Origin: DATAPD01 sp036265385
GTDB taxonomy: Bacteria > Acidobacteriota > Terriglobia > Terriglobales > Acidobacteriaceae
DNA length: 64,000 nucleotides
Direction of reading: 5' to 3'
NCBI GenBank assembly: GCA_036265385.1
Contig: DATAPD010000005.1
Location: forward strand, 1 to 64,000
A program made the position numbers and the translations under genes. Positions 9,678 through 17,444 of this stretch are shown piece after piece (position 1 is the stretch's first letter; every line of letters starts with the position of its first letter). The notes under the pieces are model-generated. The model saw nothing but the letters and a program-made list of their open reading frames with translations. It searched no databases and was not told the DNA's origin.

Positions 9678-10163
9678 ATGCTGGAATTCGAGTCTGTTCG
9701 AATGGAGTTTCCGGAGGACACGAATATCGTTGTCGGCCAATCGCATTTCATCAAGACCGTTGAAGATATCTACGAAGCGGTAGTCAACACAGTGCCGGGC
9801 GCAAAGTTCGGCATTGCGTTCAACGAAGCCTCAGGCCCGTGTTTAACGCGCGCCGATGGGAATGACGATGAGTTAAAGAATGCAGCGATTCGCAATGCCC
9901 AGTCGCTTGCGGCCGGACACGTCTTCGTGCTGATTCTGCGCAGCGCCTATCCCATCAACCTTCTGAATGTAGTGCAGAATACCCCCGAAGTCGTTTCAAT
10001 TTTTTGTGCAACCGCGAACCCTGTAGAAATAATCGTCGCAAAATCGGCCCAGGGACGCGGCGTGATGGGCGTGATCGATGGCAGCTCACCGAAGGGAGTG
10101 GAGACGGAGAGCGACGTCGATACAAGAAAAGATTTTTTGCGGAAGATTGGCTACAAACGATGA
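9678..10163 (+). CDS. Adenosine-specific kinase-family protein (PF04008-like)
   Basis: The 161-residue product (MLEFESVRMEFPEDTNIVVG and following) matches my memory of the archaeal/bacterial family annotated as adenosine-specific kinase: the segments GAKFGIAFNEASGPCL, CATANPVEIIVA and GRGVMGVIDG are typical. It has a strong ribosome-binding site (ACGGAGG) and lies 11 bp after purB, which fits a role in purine nucleotide or nucleoside handling. The biochemical activity of the family is weakly established, so the name should be read as a family label. Confidence 0.8.
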   Translation: MLEFESVRMEFPEDTNIVVGQSHFIKTVEDIYEAVVNTVPGAKFGIAFNEASGPCLTRADGNDDELKNAAIRNAQSLAAGHVFVLILRSAYPINLLNVVQNTPEVVSIFCATANPVEIIVAKSAQGRGVMGVIDGSSPKGVETESDVDTRKDFLRKIGYKR

Positions 10164-10172
10164 GTTGCGCAC

Positions 10173-10204
10173 GCAAAAAATAAAAATCAAAAAAAGTTTT
10201 TTGC
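10173..10204. repeat. A/T-rich inverted repeat after the purB operon
   Basis: GCAAAAAA (10173-10180) and TTTTTTGC (10197-10204) form an 8-bp inverted repeat around a 16-base A-rich loop, beginning ten bases after the stop codon. The stem has only two G-C pairs, so it is at best a weak terminator. Confidence 0.3.
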
Positions 10205-10324
10205 TCTGACCGAATTTCCCTTCTGCTTTCCGCCTTACTGAGTGAGGCATGAAGTGCTCCGATTTATCGGGCAGCAATCGACCTCAAATGCTGTACACCT
10301 CAATCGGAAAGTAGGATTTCCACA

Positions 10325-10786
10325 ATGAAACACAATTTGAAACGCTCATCGGTCCCCCTCGCAGTTCGTACCACTCTGTTGCTTCTGTTCGCAGTCGCAG
10401 CTGTCACCGCCTTCCCAACGCCAAGCTTCGCAACTGGCAATGTCGTGAAGGCCGATCTGGCTGGCAATTGGCAGATCACACTCTACGGACAAGGTGGATG
10501 CGGAGTAGGCACTTCACTGGTCACGTTCACTCTCAATGCCAGCGGTACTGCCACGAACGCAGTTGAAAAATCGCATTCGGTAGGCTGCGGCGATACGTCG
10601 AGTAGCGGCAACACCTTCACCATTCAAACGCTGAACTCGAATGGCAGCGGAACCGCCGGCCTTTCGTGCGGAAGCGCTTGCGGGTTCACGTTTTCAATCC
10701 AGGTTGCTCCGGATCGTTCCTCTTTCAACCTGGTCGACATCACCGACCCGAACAACTTCTTGATTGGTGTTGCCGTTCACCAGTAG
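10325..10786 (+). CDS. Secreted small Ser/Thr/Gly-rich protein
   Basis: A 153-residue protein with a clear signal peptide (about residues 1-37, cleavage near SFATG). The mature part has a beta-sheet-like alternating pattern beginning ADLAGNWQITLYGQGGCG and four spaced Cys-Gly motifs (GGCG, VGCG, LSCG, SACG), suggesting two disulfides in an extracytoplasmic beta-sandwich. The opening DLAGNWQ resembles lipocalin-like starts but this is weak. Function unknown. A stem-loop lies 22 bp after the stop. Confidence 0.65.
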   Translation: MKHNLKRSSVPLAVRTTLLLLFAVAAVTAFPTPSFATGNVVKADLAGNWQITLYGQGGCGVGTSLVTFTLNASGTATNAVEKSHSVGCGDTSSSGNTFTIQTLNSNGSGTAGLSCGSACGFTFSIQVAPDRSSFNLVDITDPNNFLIGVAVHQ

Positions 10787-10807
10787 AGAAAAACTCACTT
10801 GCAGTGT

Positions 10808-10838
10808 CGTTGCACTTCCCCCTTTTTCTTGTGCAACG
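10808..10838. other. Stem-loop downstream of the secreted-protein gene
   Basis: CGTTGCAC (10808-10815) and GTGCAACG (10831-10838) form a perfect 8-bp stem around a 15-base pyrimidine-rich loop. No T-run follows on the plus strand, so it is not a standard terminator; it may stabilise the 3' end of the preceding mRNA. Confidence 0.35.
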
Positions 10839-10945
10839 CAGTCGGATCCTCTCCGAAGAAAGTCCGCGGCGTAACTCACCCACGAAAACTCATTTCAAGA
10901 TCAATTTAGTTCTGGAAATTTTTTCGAAGCGAGCTTGTGAGGAAC

Positions 10946-10983
10946 AATAAAACGGCCCGCATTCTAGAATCGAACGCGGGCCG
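10946..10983 (-). terminator. Strong intrinsic terminator of the orphan RNA
   Basis: On the minus strand CGGCCCGC and GCGGGCCG form an 8-bp GC stem (10976-10983 with 10953-10960), followed by TTTTATT. There is no T-run in the plus direction, so it serves minus-strand transcription. Confidence 0.85.
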
Positions 10984-11160
10984 CCGGTGGTACTGTTGGG
11001 ATTGACCAAGAGGTGGTCACTCTACGTGGCCTCTTCGGCATCTCCGGGTCCCGACGCGACCTGACGTCGGGCGGAATCCATCCAAACTCACCGGGAGTGT
11101 GCGGGCTGTAGCATCCGGCGATTCATCTCTTTGCCGGACGCCCCGCTTAGAGCGACCGCT

Positions 11161-11217
11161 CTAAGTCGCAGCCACCTCACCTGGTCTTTTAGTACTACTA
11201 CCTTCTGAACTTGTCAT
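11161..11217 (-). CDS. 18-residue peptide within the orphan RNA
   Basis: ATG at 11217 opens an 18-codon frame encoding MTSSEGSSTKRPGEVAAT, ended by TAG at 11161-11163. Seven bases before the ATG is a perfect AAAGGAGG ribosome-binding site, better than that of most genes here. The peptide is hydrophilic, Ser/Thr-rich, with one KRPG turn, and has no membrane or leader character. The stop codon is inside a stable hairpin. The strong initiation signal argues that the frame is translated, but the purpose could be regulatory translation rather than the peptide itself. Confidence 0.5.
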   Translation of the reverse strand: MTSSEGSSTKRPGEVAAT

Positions 11218-11246
11218 CAGACCACCTCCTTTCCGGTGTAATCCGA

Positions 11247-11275
11247 CCATAAAACGAAAAGCAGGAGTCCGTCAA
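11247..11275 (-). promoter_or_regulatory. Sigma70-type promoter of the orphan RNA
   Basis: On the minus strand, TTGACG (11270-11275) and TTATGG (11247-11252) are separated by 17 bases. The predicted start is near 11240, about 23 nt before the ATG of the small ORF. Confidence 0.55.
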
Positions 11276-11390
11276 TAGGTGGGAACCCTGAGATCAACGC
11301 TACGATCTAAAGGACAGTTTCAGCTGCGGCGTCACGCAAACGTCTCATGGAAACCTATGCAATGGGCTTAAACGCTAGGGACGATAGGTA

Positions 11391-12944
11391 TCATGAGACC
11401 GGTTCTGTTTGCGCCGCGAAAATCGGAACAAGATCTGTTCGACTGGGAGTCTTCAGATCTGGCATCGGCTTACCGGCAAACAGTCGGCGGCACGGCTTGG
11501 CCATCCAGCGCGTCCAGCGACCCGACCAGGTTACGCGTGCGCTGTCGGTTGCGATTCCGGTGTCAGCGTACATCTGGCGATAGATGCGAGAGATGAGAAC
11601 GAATGCCAGCCGTCCTTTGCTCGACTTGATGAAACTGGACCTCCGCCATATGGGCCCCCACGCATAGAACGCGTCCCAGACGCTTTGTGTGCGGGAGCGG
11701 ATCTCTTCGGCCGACATGAGGGGGTGGTCCCAATAAAGCTTGGGGCGGTGGGCTTGGGGGATCAGCCATCGCCGGGTGAGTGGGACACCGGCGATTTTTG
11801 GTGGATCGTCGCCTAACTGCTTCTCCCAGCGCGCAAAGTCGACAGTTCCGGGGTAAGGACTCAGCGTCACGAATTGCGCGAAGGTTAAGTCAGCGCGTAT
11901 GGCTGCGGCAGCAGTGGCGTCGAAAGTTTCTGGCCGATCGCTTGGCAGTCCGAAAATGAACGACCCCAGCACGTGCACGCCGTGTTGTCTGAATGTTCGG
12001 AGCCTGTCAATGAGCATATCGCCCGCAAGATTGAAGTCTTTGTAAACGTCTTTCAGCCCGGCGGGAGTTACGGCTTCCACGCCCACGAGCGCGCCCTTGA
12101 TGCGAGCGGCCTTCATCGCATCGAGAAATACGATATCTTCCGCCGCTTCCATAGTGATTTGCGTGAAAAACACCATGTCGTCAGGAAGTTGGGCGAGACG
12201 CGCCATCAGTTCGAAACGCTCGGCCCGCAACGCGTTCAGCTCACTTATTCTCGACGCGTTCCCCTGTTTGGTCGCGAGCTCAATGTCCGTCAAAGTCACG
12301 GGATAAAAATTGTCATCGGCCAACGCGATGAAGCGAAACCCGAGGCGCCGCAACTGGACGATTTCTTCGATGACCACATCCGCAGTGCGCTGACGGGGGC
12401 GCTGGCCATCCGTCTTCCACACTGAGCAGAAGGAGCAGTGCTTGGGGCAGCCGCGTACAGTCTGCACCGACGCCCACATGTAACGATTCCGTGGAATGAG
12501 ATCCCACCGCGCGGGCAGGAATTCGCTGGCTTCAATCTGGCCCCCCGCATAAAGCGGAAGCGGAACTCCCTTTGCGCAGTCCCTGAGTGCGCGTGGCCAC
12601 GCTACATCTCCGTCTCCTTTAACGACGGAATGGGCGCCGCCGAGTTCGATCGCCTCTTCCGGATAGAGTGTTGCGTGAATTCCGCCGAAGATGACAAATG
12701 CACCGCGCTCACGGGCAATTTGTCCGATTTCGTAGCCGCGTAACGCATTTGCAGTATGGATGCCAATTCCAACTGCATCTCCGGCGTGGATCACATTTGG
12801 ATCGAGTGGTTCGAGAGTTTCATCCACGAGATTGGGATCGCCATATGAAGTTGGCGTCGCAGCGGCGAGCACATACTGCCAGCGCGGGGTAATCACCGCA
12901 GTTCCGAAAGAGACGCTGCTGGGATTAATCAGGTGAACTTTCAC
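11391..12944 (-). CDS. B12-binding-domain radical SAM protein
   Basis: A 517-residue protein. Residues about 1-140 resemble the cobalamin-binding domain seen in class B radical SAM enzymes (GIGIHTANALRGYEIG, FGGIHATLYPEEA). The radical SAM core begins with CPKHCSFC, giving the [4Fe-4S] ligands C166, C170 and C173. The C-terminal 130 residues are basic and aromatic. Such enzymes perform methylations or rearrangements in lipids, cofactors and natural products; the substrate cannot be read here. GTG start at 12944 is supported by AAAGGAGT ten bases before. It stands alone between the orphan RNA and the TonB-dependent receptor. Confidence 0.85.
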   Translation of the reverse strand: MKVHLINPSSVSFGTAVITPRWQYVLAAATPTSYGDPNLVDETLEPLDPNVIHAGDAVGIGIHTANALRGYEIGQIARERGAFVIFGGIHATLYPEEAIELGGAHSVVKGDGDVAWPRALRDCAKGVPLPLYAGGQIEASEFLPARWDLIPRNRYMWASVQTVRGCPKHCSFCSVWKTDGQRPRQRTADVVIEEIVQLRRLGFRFIALADDNFYPVTLTDIELATKQGNASRISELNALRAERFELMARLAQLPDDMVFFTQITMEAAEDIVFLDAMKAARIKGALVGVEAVTPAGLKDVYKDFNLAGDMLIDRLRTFRQHGVHVLGSFIFGLPSDRPETFDATAAAAIRADLTFAQFVTLSPYPGTVDFARWEKQLGDDPPKIAGVPLTRRWLIPQAHRPKLYWDHPLMSAEEIRSRTQSVWDAFYAWGPIWRRSSFIKSSKGRLAFVLISRIYRQMYADTGIATDSARVTWSGRWTRWMAKPCRRLFAGKPMPDLKTPSRTDLVPIFAAQTEPVS

Positions 12945-13266
12945 GCGAAGGAACTCCTTTAAGCAGAATACTCGGGCAAAGGGCTAGGGGCGCCCAAGTC
13001 CTCGAGGTCTAGAGCTCCGCGTCGTTCATTCACACTGAATGGCGCGAATCGATCGGGTTGGAAAATCGTGGGAGAGCTAGGCGATCCGGGGGGGCCACTG
13101 CCCGCCGTCCGCAAAAGGATGGATTGACATGAAGGAGGATAGGCCTATGGAGATGGAGTGTCAAATATAGCTAGTTACGAAGAATTCGAGAGTGCAGCTC
13201 GGCAAAGTCCAGGGGGCGGCGGCGCTGGCGCGCACGTCCGCCCCGGTTTGTGGGGTGCACAGCAGA
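12945..13266. other. Intergenic region with a Shine-Dalgarno-led 7-codon ORF
   Basis: This 322-bp stretch between two minus-strand genes has no long frame. On the plus strand AAGGAGG (13132-13138) lies eight bases before ATG 13147, which opens a 7-codon frame (MEMECQI) ending TAG at 13170; a TTGACA at 13124-13129 is too close to be its -35. A short G-run occurs at 13088-13094. No array or tRNA is seen. Confidence 0.3.
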
Positions 13267-16200
13267 TTAGAAGGTGTACTTCAAACCAAACTGGATCTGG
13301 CGCATCGGGATTGCGATCGAAGAGATCACACCCGCGGCGCCTGGTCCGTCATCGATGAAGTTGTCCGGTTGCGAAAAGTTCGGATGGTTCAGAGCGTTGA
13401 AAAATTCCGCGCGGAACTCAAGTCGCTGAGCCTCAGTTAACTTGAATACTTTTCGTAGCGAACCGTCGAACACGTTCTGTCCGGGTCCGATCAGATTGTT
13501 ACGACGCGCGTTGCCGAATGTTAAATCCGCCGGAGATGTAAAAGCGTTTACGTCGAACCAGCGATTCGGACTGCGGTCGCCCGAATCGAGATTGCCGTCT
13601 CGAAGCTGGTCCGCCCGTGGCAAGCCCTGGGATCCGGTGTTTGAAAAGTCATTGTTCACTACCGCGGAGAAGGGGAATCCGGTCGCAAGGGTGTAGATGC
13701 CTCCGACGTGCCAGCCACCGAAGACGGCATCGAGAAAGCGGTTATCCACATGCCTGCCGCTGCTGCCATACGGCAGCTCGTAGTCGAAACTAAACACCCA
13801 GCGAAGCTTCTGGTGGAAGTCCGCCAGCCCTTTTTCTGCGGAGAGGTCGTAGCTGTTCTGTGGGAACGGCGCCGAACAGCAGATCTCAGGGAGATCGTTG
13901 ATCGCCTTGCTCCAGGTGAAAGCACTCAGGAAATACAAACCATGACTGAGGTGTTTCTCAGCCTTGGCCTGGAAAGAGTGATAGGTCGAATTCCCACGGT
14001 TTTGTATGGATGTAAACGGCCCGAAGAATGGGTACGGACGCCGCGCTTGGACGTCTCCGTCGGCGGGCACAGGATCCTGGTTCAGGTCGGTCACAACTTG
14101 TAGGTGCGTCCCCTTGGAGCCTGCATACGCAAGTTCCAGGCTGATCGCGCCCGGTAAGGCCTGTTGCACTGCCAGGTTCCAGCTTTGGTAGTAGGGAGTG
14201 TGCAGGCGCTTGTCCACGCTCGTTACGCTGGGATTGATGGCCAGGTCGGGACTGAGCGGCGGAAATCCCTGTGACACCGTAATGACGGGTGTTGTCCCGT
14301 CGCTTTGAAATACGGGCTCGTAGAAGAAGGGCAAGTTGTAGGCGAGTTGTAAGGGCGCAGCTGTCCGGATCTCCTGTCCGCTGTAGAAAACGCCGTAGGC
14401 GCCGCGTACGACCAGGTTGGCGCTGTCGCGTGGTGTCCACGCAAACCCAACGCGGGGAGAAAAGTTGCCTTTGTCCACGCTGATCAACCCGTCAGATGCG
14501 CCGTTGACTCCTGCTTGAACCAGCGCGCCAGTTGCGTAGTCGAAGTTGCTCTGGCGGTTATGGGCTTCTGTGATTGGAGAGAAGTAGTCGTAACGAATTC
14601 CAAGGTTCAACGTCAACTTCCGGGTAACTTTCCAATCATCCTGCGCGAACACCGAGGGAACGTGCTGCCGGTTGTACATGAAAATGATCGTGGAAATTCT
14701 TGCCTGATTTGGTAGCCCGAGAAGCATGTCGGCCAGCGAACTGCCACTTGTTTCGTCTGGTCCGTCGCCCGCTGGATTCGAAGTGAATTGACCGTTGAAG
14801 AAGAATCGACCTCGAGGCGCTGCCTCCTGTGAGATGTTGAATTGACTCCAACGCATTTCAGCACCCAATTTGATGGTGTGTGCACCGCGAACCAGGGTCA
14901 GCACATCCGTGATCTGCCGCTCTTGGCTCGCCAAGATGGTAGGTGCAAACGACGGGTCTCCGACGCGGCGATATCCGCCTGGTTGAAACAAAGTCAATCC
15001 ATTGATACGAGGATCGTTCGGCACGCCTGGAACCTGCAACTCAGTCGGGGGGAATGCATTTCCACTAACCGGCACACCGCGGCGGATGTGGACGTAATTG
15101 AAGCCCACCCTCAGTTCATTGATTGTCTTTGGGGTAAAAGTTCTGGTGTAACCGATGGATGCGCCATCGGTATCTTCATGTCCGTTGCCAGTGAACGAGT
15201 CGCCGCCATTCGCGAGGCCCGGCAGCGGTGCCGGTCGCACGTCCTTCCGACGGCTCTCGGAATAGCGCACGAAGAACTGGTTCTTCTGCGATGCGTTGTA
15301 ATCCATGCGGACGTCCCACTGGTTGATGCCGTCTTGCTCAATAGGAGAGATGACGTAGCGAGTCCCATCTGGGTTGTTGGCGTCTGGGTAAAGATTCATG
15401 TACGCCTGCGCGATCGGGTCAATTCGGTCTGCGGGAATGATGTTGCCGGGAAATGGTAACCCGGTTTGGGGATCGAAAATTATGGGTTCGCCGAGAGCTG
15501 AAAAGTTGCCGCTTCTTTCGTCAGGTTGCGGCACTACGGATGAAAATGTTAGCGGGTTGCGAATTCTGGTCCCTTGATAATCTCCGAAGAAGAACAGCTT
15601 GTCTTTTACGATTGGGCCACCGATCGTGCCGCCGAATTGATTTTGTTTGAACGAAGCTTTTTTCGATCCGGGGTTTTCGAAATAGTCCCGAGCATCCAGA
15701 GCCGCGTTGCGGAAGAACTCGAACAGGCTTCCGTGGAATCCATTCGTTCCCGATTTCAGAACAGCATTCACGACGGCGCCGCCGCTGCGGCCAAACTCTG
15801 CGGAGTAGCTGTTGGTCTGAAGCTTGAATTCCTGGATGGCGTCAACGTTCGTTCGGAGCACGACGCCGCCGTTGTCGTTCGAGTTATTATCAATGCCGTC
15901 CAGAATAAAGTTATTCAGCGTGCCGCGGGTCCCGTTGGCGACGAAGCTGTTTAAGCCGCCCGTGCTGCTGCCGCCTGTGTTGCCATTGGTTCCGGAACTG
16001 GTTCGAACAACGCCCGTGGTTAATGTCGCGAGCTGGACGTAATCACGTCCATTCAGTGGTAAGTCTTCAATCTGTTTCGCGGCAACGACTTCACCCAGCG
16101 ATGAAGTTTCGCTTTGGATAACGGGCGTCTCTGCGGTCACGACAACGTTCTCTGAGACTGCGCCCACAGCCATATCAAAATCGATGCGCACGCGATCTTG

Positions 16201-16494
16201 CACTTGTACGAGCACGGTGCTACGCGTTTGCGTTTTGAAGCCTTGCGCTTCGACCATCACCTTGTAATTGCCTGGGCGTAGAGGCGGCGAAGCATAGTTT
16301 CCGATTCCATCGGTCTGGGTCTTGGAGCTCGCATTGGTGGCGAGGTCCACAAATGTCACGGTGGCTGACGGCAGACCGGCACCTTGAGCATCATGAATAC
16401 TGCCTGCAATCGTTCCAGTGTCCACTTGAGCTAAGCCGATCGATGTAAGGGCTAGCAGGCACACCAAAAACATCGCAATTCTGCGGTTTTGCAT
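13267..16494 (-). CDS. TonB-dependent receptor, Oar-like, with carboxypeptidase-regulatory N-terminus
   Basis: The 1075-residue protein starts at MQNRRIAMFL (16494), which begins the signal peptide ending SIGLAQ; the open frame extends only seven residues further. Residues about 25-110 form a carboxypeptidase regulatory-like beta-sandwich (GTIAGSIHDAQGAGLPSATV). A plug domain follows (LPLNGRDYVQLATLTTGVV, then ILDGIDNNSND), then a long beta-barrel ending in an aromatic (GLKYTF), as expected for BAM-dependent outer-membrane insertion. The family takes up large nutrients, often oligosaccharides or peptides, using TonB energy. No SusD or transport partner is adjacent, so the substrate is unknown. 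Confidence 0.9.
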   Translation of the reverse strand: MQNRRIAMFLVCLLALTSIGLAQVDTGTIAGSIHDAQGAGLPSATVTFVDLATNASSKTQTDGIGNYASPPLRPGNYKVMVEAQGFKTQTRSTVLVQVQDRVRIDFDMAVGAVSENVVVTAETPVIQSETSSLGEVVAAKQIEDLPLNGRDYVQLATLTTGVVRTSSGTNGNTGGSSTGGLNSFVANGTRGTLNNFILDGIDNNSNDNGGVVLRTNVDAIQEFKLQTNSYSAEFGRSGGAVVNAVLKSGTNGFHGSLFEFFRNAALDARDYFENPGSKKASFKQNQFGGTIGGPIVKDKLFFFGDYQGTRIRNPLTFSSVVPQPDERSGNFSALGEPIIFDPQTGLPFPGNIIPADRIDPIAQAYMNLYPDANNPDGTRYVISPIEQDGINQWDVRMDYNASQKNQFFVRYSESRRKDVRPAPLPGLANGGDSFTGNGHEDTDGASIGYTRTFTPKTINELRVGFNYVHIRRGVPVSGNAFPPTELQVPGVPNDPRINGLTLFQPGGYRRVGDPSFAPTILASQERQITDVLTLVRGAHTIKLGAEMRWSQFNISQEAAPRGRFFFNGQFTSNPAGDGPDETSGSSLADMLLGLPNQARISTIIFMYNRQHVPSVFAQDDWKVTRKLTLNLGIRYDYFSPITEAHNRQSNFDYATGALVQAGVNGASDGLISVDKGNFSPRVGFAWTPRDSANLVVRGAYGVFYSGQEIRTAAPLQLAYNLPFFYEPVFQSDGTTPVITVSQGFPPLSPDLAINPSVTSVDKRLHTPYYQSWNLAVQQALPGAISLELAYAGSKGTHLQVVTDLNQDPVPADGDVQARRPYPFFGPFTSIQNRGNSTYHSFQAKAEKHLSHGLYFLSAFTWSKAINDLPEICCSAPFPQNSYDLSAEKGLADFHQKLRWVFSFDYELPYGSSGRHVDNRFLDAVFGGWHVGGIYTLATGFPFSAVVNNDFSNTGSQGLPRADQLRDGNLDSGDRSPNRWFDVNAFTSPADLTFGNARRNNLIGPGQNVFDGSLRKVFKLTEAQRLEFRAEFFNALNHPNFSQPDNFIDDGPGAAGVISSIAIPMRQIQFGLKYTF

Positions 16495-16721
16495 TTTGTC
16501 TCTTCTCCGAGGCAAGTTAACTTTTGCTGCCGATTAGAGTACAACGGGAAAGGAAAAGAAAGTAGAAGAAAAGTAACGAAAATGAATTTCCTGTCAAACG
16601 AATGGGATCGAAAGCATTTCGTGCGTAGGGATCGACACAATCAAGTGGGCATGGCCACGCGGCATCTAGTTGATGGAAAAAGCCGCTTCTATGCTGGGAC
16701 TCTGGTGACCTCCTCCCAAAG

Positions 16722-17384
16722 CTAGCTCTTTTCACCCTTCCACTGATACGCCCCGACCTGAGAGAGGCCGAGATGAGCCAGTACGCGATTAGCGTATTCC
16801 TGGGCCATTGCATCCAAGGTGGGTGGCAAGTTGTAGAAGGTGGGGATTAGCGGAAAGACCGTTGCCCCGGCGTCCGCGGCACGCCACATGTTGCGGATAT
16901 GAATTTTGCTGAGCGGCGCTTCACGGACGCACAGGACGAGAGGACGTTTCTCTTTCAATGTCACGTCCGCCGCGCGCTCGACGAGGTGGGATGCGTCGCC
17001 ATTGGCGATACGGGAAAGCGTGCCGACACTGCAAGGCAGGACCACCATGGCATCCGCAGGATAGGAGCCGCTGGCCACATTGGCGCCAATATCGGCGTTG
17101 GCCTGTTCGCGGATTTTGGTGGATGAGCTTCCGAGGATTTGAGTGATAAGGCCCGATCGGCCTTTGATCTGAAGCTCTTCGGCGATAACGCGCAAGCCGC
17201 TGTCGGAAGCGATGAAGTTGACGGTCTTAACGCGTTCATCGCGTTCGAGAGCGAGAAGAAAGTGTTTGAAGAAGATGGATCCACTCGCTCCAGTCGTAGC
17301 CAGGGTTAGGTTTTCTGGCAGGTTTTGAGGCAATGAGTCCGCTCCAGGCGAGTGAAACGCCGCTTGAGGAGCATAGGGATGCAT
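16722..17384 (-). CDS. ubiX: Flavin prenyltransferase UbiX
   Basis: UbiX joins a dimethylallyl group to FMN to make prenylated FMN, the cofactor of UbiD-type decarboxylases. The 220-residue product from ATG 17384 has the FMN-binding TTGASGSIF near residue 29, PCSVGTLSRIANG and LVLCVREAPLS, all typical. The frame is open to 17663 but that part overlaps the divergent gene and lacks family sequence. No ubiD is in the window. The gene is divergent from the ChaN-like gene, with a 60-bp spacer containing a 7-bp repeat array. Confidence 0.9.
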   Translation of the reverse strand: MHPYAPQAAFHSPGADSLPQNLPENLTLATTGASGSIFFKHFLLALERDERVKTVNFIASDSGLRVIAEELQIKGRSGLITQILGSSSTKIREQANADIGANVASGSYPADAMVVLPCSVGTLSRIANGDASHLVERAADVTLKEKRPLVLCVREAPLSKIHIRNMWRAADAGATVFPLIPTFYNLPPTLDAMAQEYANRVLAHLGLSQVGAYQWKGEKS

Positions 17385-17414
17385 AGGAGGACAGTCAAGG
17401 ACGCAACGCCCCCC

Positions 17415-17442
17415 TGTTAACAGCTGACCGCCGACTGCTGAC
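17415..17442. repeat. 7-bp tandem repeat array (four units)
   Basis: Four consecutive 7-mers with NNCTGAC-like sequence (AGCTGAC, TGCTGAC and variants) end two bases before the ATG of the ChaN-like gene. No Shine-Dalgarno sequence is visible for that gene. Confidence 0.55.
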
Positions 17443-17444
17443 CT

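Larger units (their letters stand above)
10946..11240 (-). ncRNA. Orphan structured RNA with embedded 18-codon ORF
   Basis: A promoter at 11247-11275 and the terminator at 10946-10983 bound a predicted minus-strand transcript of about 295 nt. After a leader of about 23 nt it holds an 18-codon ORF, then hairpins: CTTAGAGC/GCTCTAAG (11146-11165, spanning the stop codon), TCCGGC/GCCGGA (11114-11138) inside an outer GCGGG/CCCGC stem (11101-11146), CCCGACG/CGTCGGG (11050-11071), and GACCA/TGGTC (11004-11018), whose loop carries CCTC. Starting with that loop, 11 positions can pair with the Shine-Dalgarno region at 11220-11230 (one G-U). It does not resemble tmRNA, RNase P, SRP or 6S RNA to me. It may be a cis-regulated peptide mRNA or a dual-function small RNA. 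Confidence 0.6.

Noticed and set aside
10946..11240. tmRNA, RNase P RNA, SRP RNA or 6S RNA
   Set aside because: None of the conserved sequences of these RNAs that I know is present, and the small ORF does not encode a tmRNA-like tag.
11391..13170. RiPP cluster: radical SAM maturase with a precursor peptide
   Set aside because: The 7-codon frame nearby is on the other strand and too short, and the 18-residue peptide lacks a leader-core organisation or Cys; the radical SAM protein lacks a SPASM or RRE domain that I can see.
13267..16494. Polysaccharide utilisation locus around the TonB-dependent receptor
   Set aside because: No SusD, glycoside hydrolase or regulator is adjacent.
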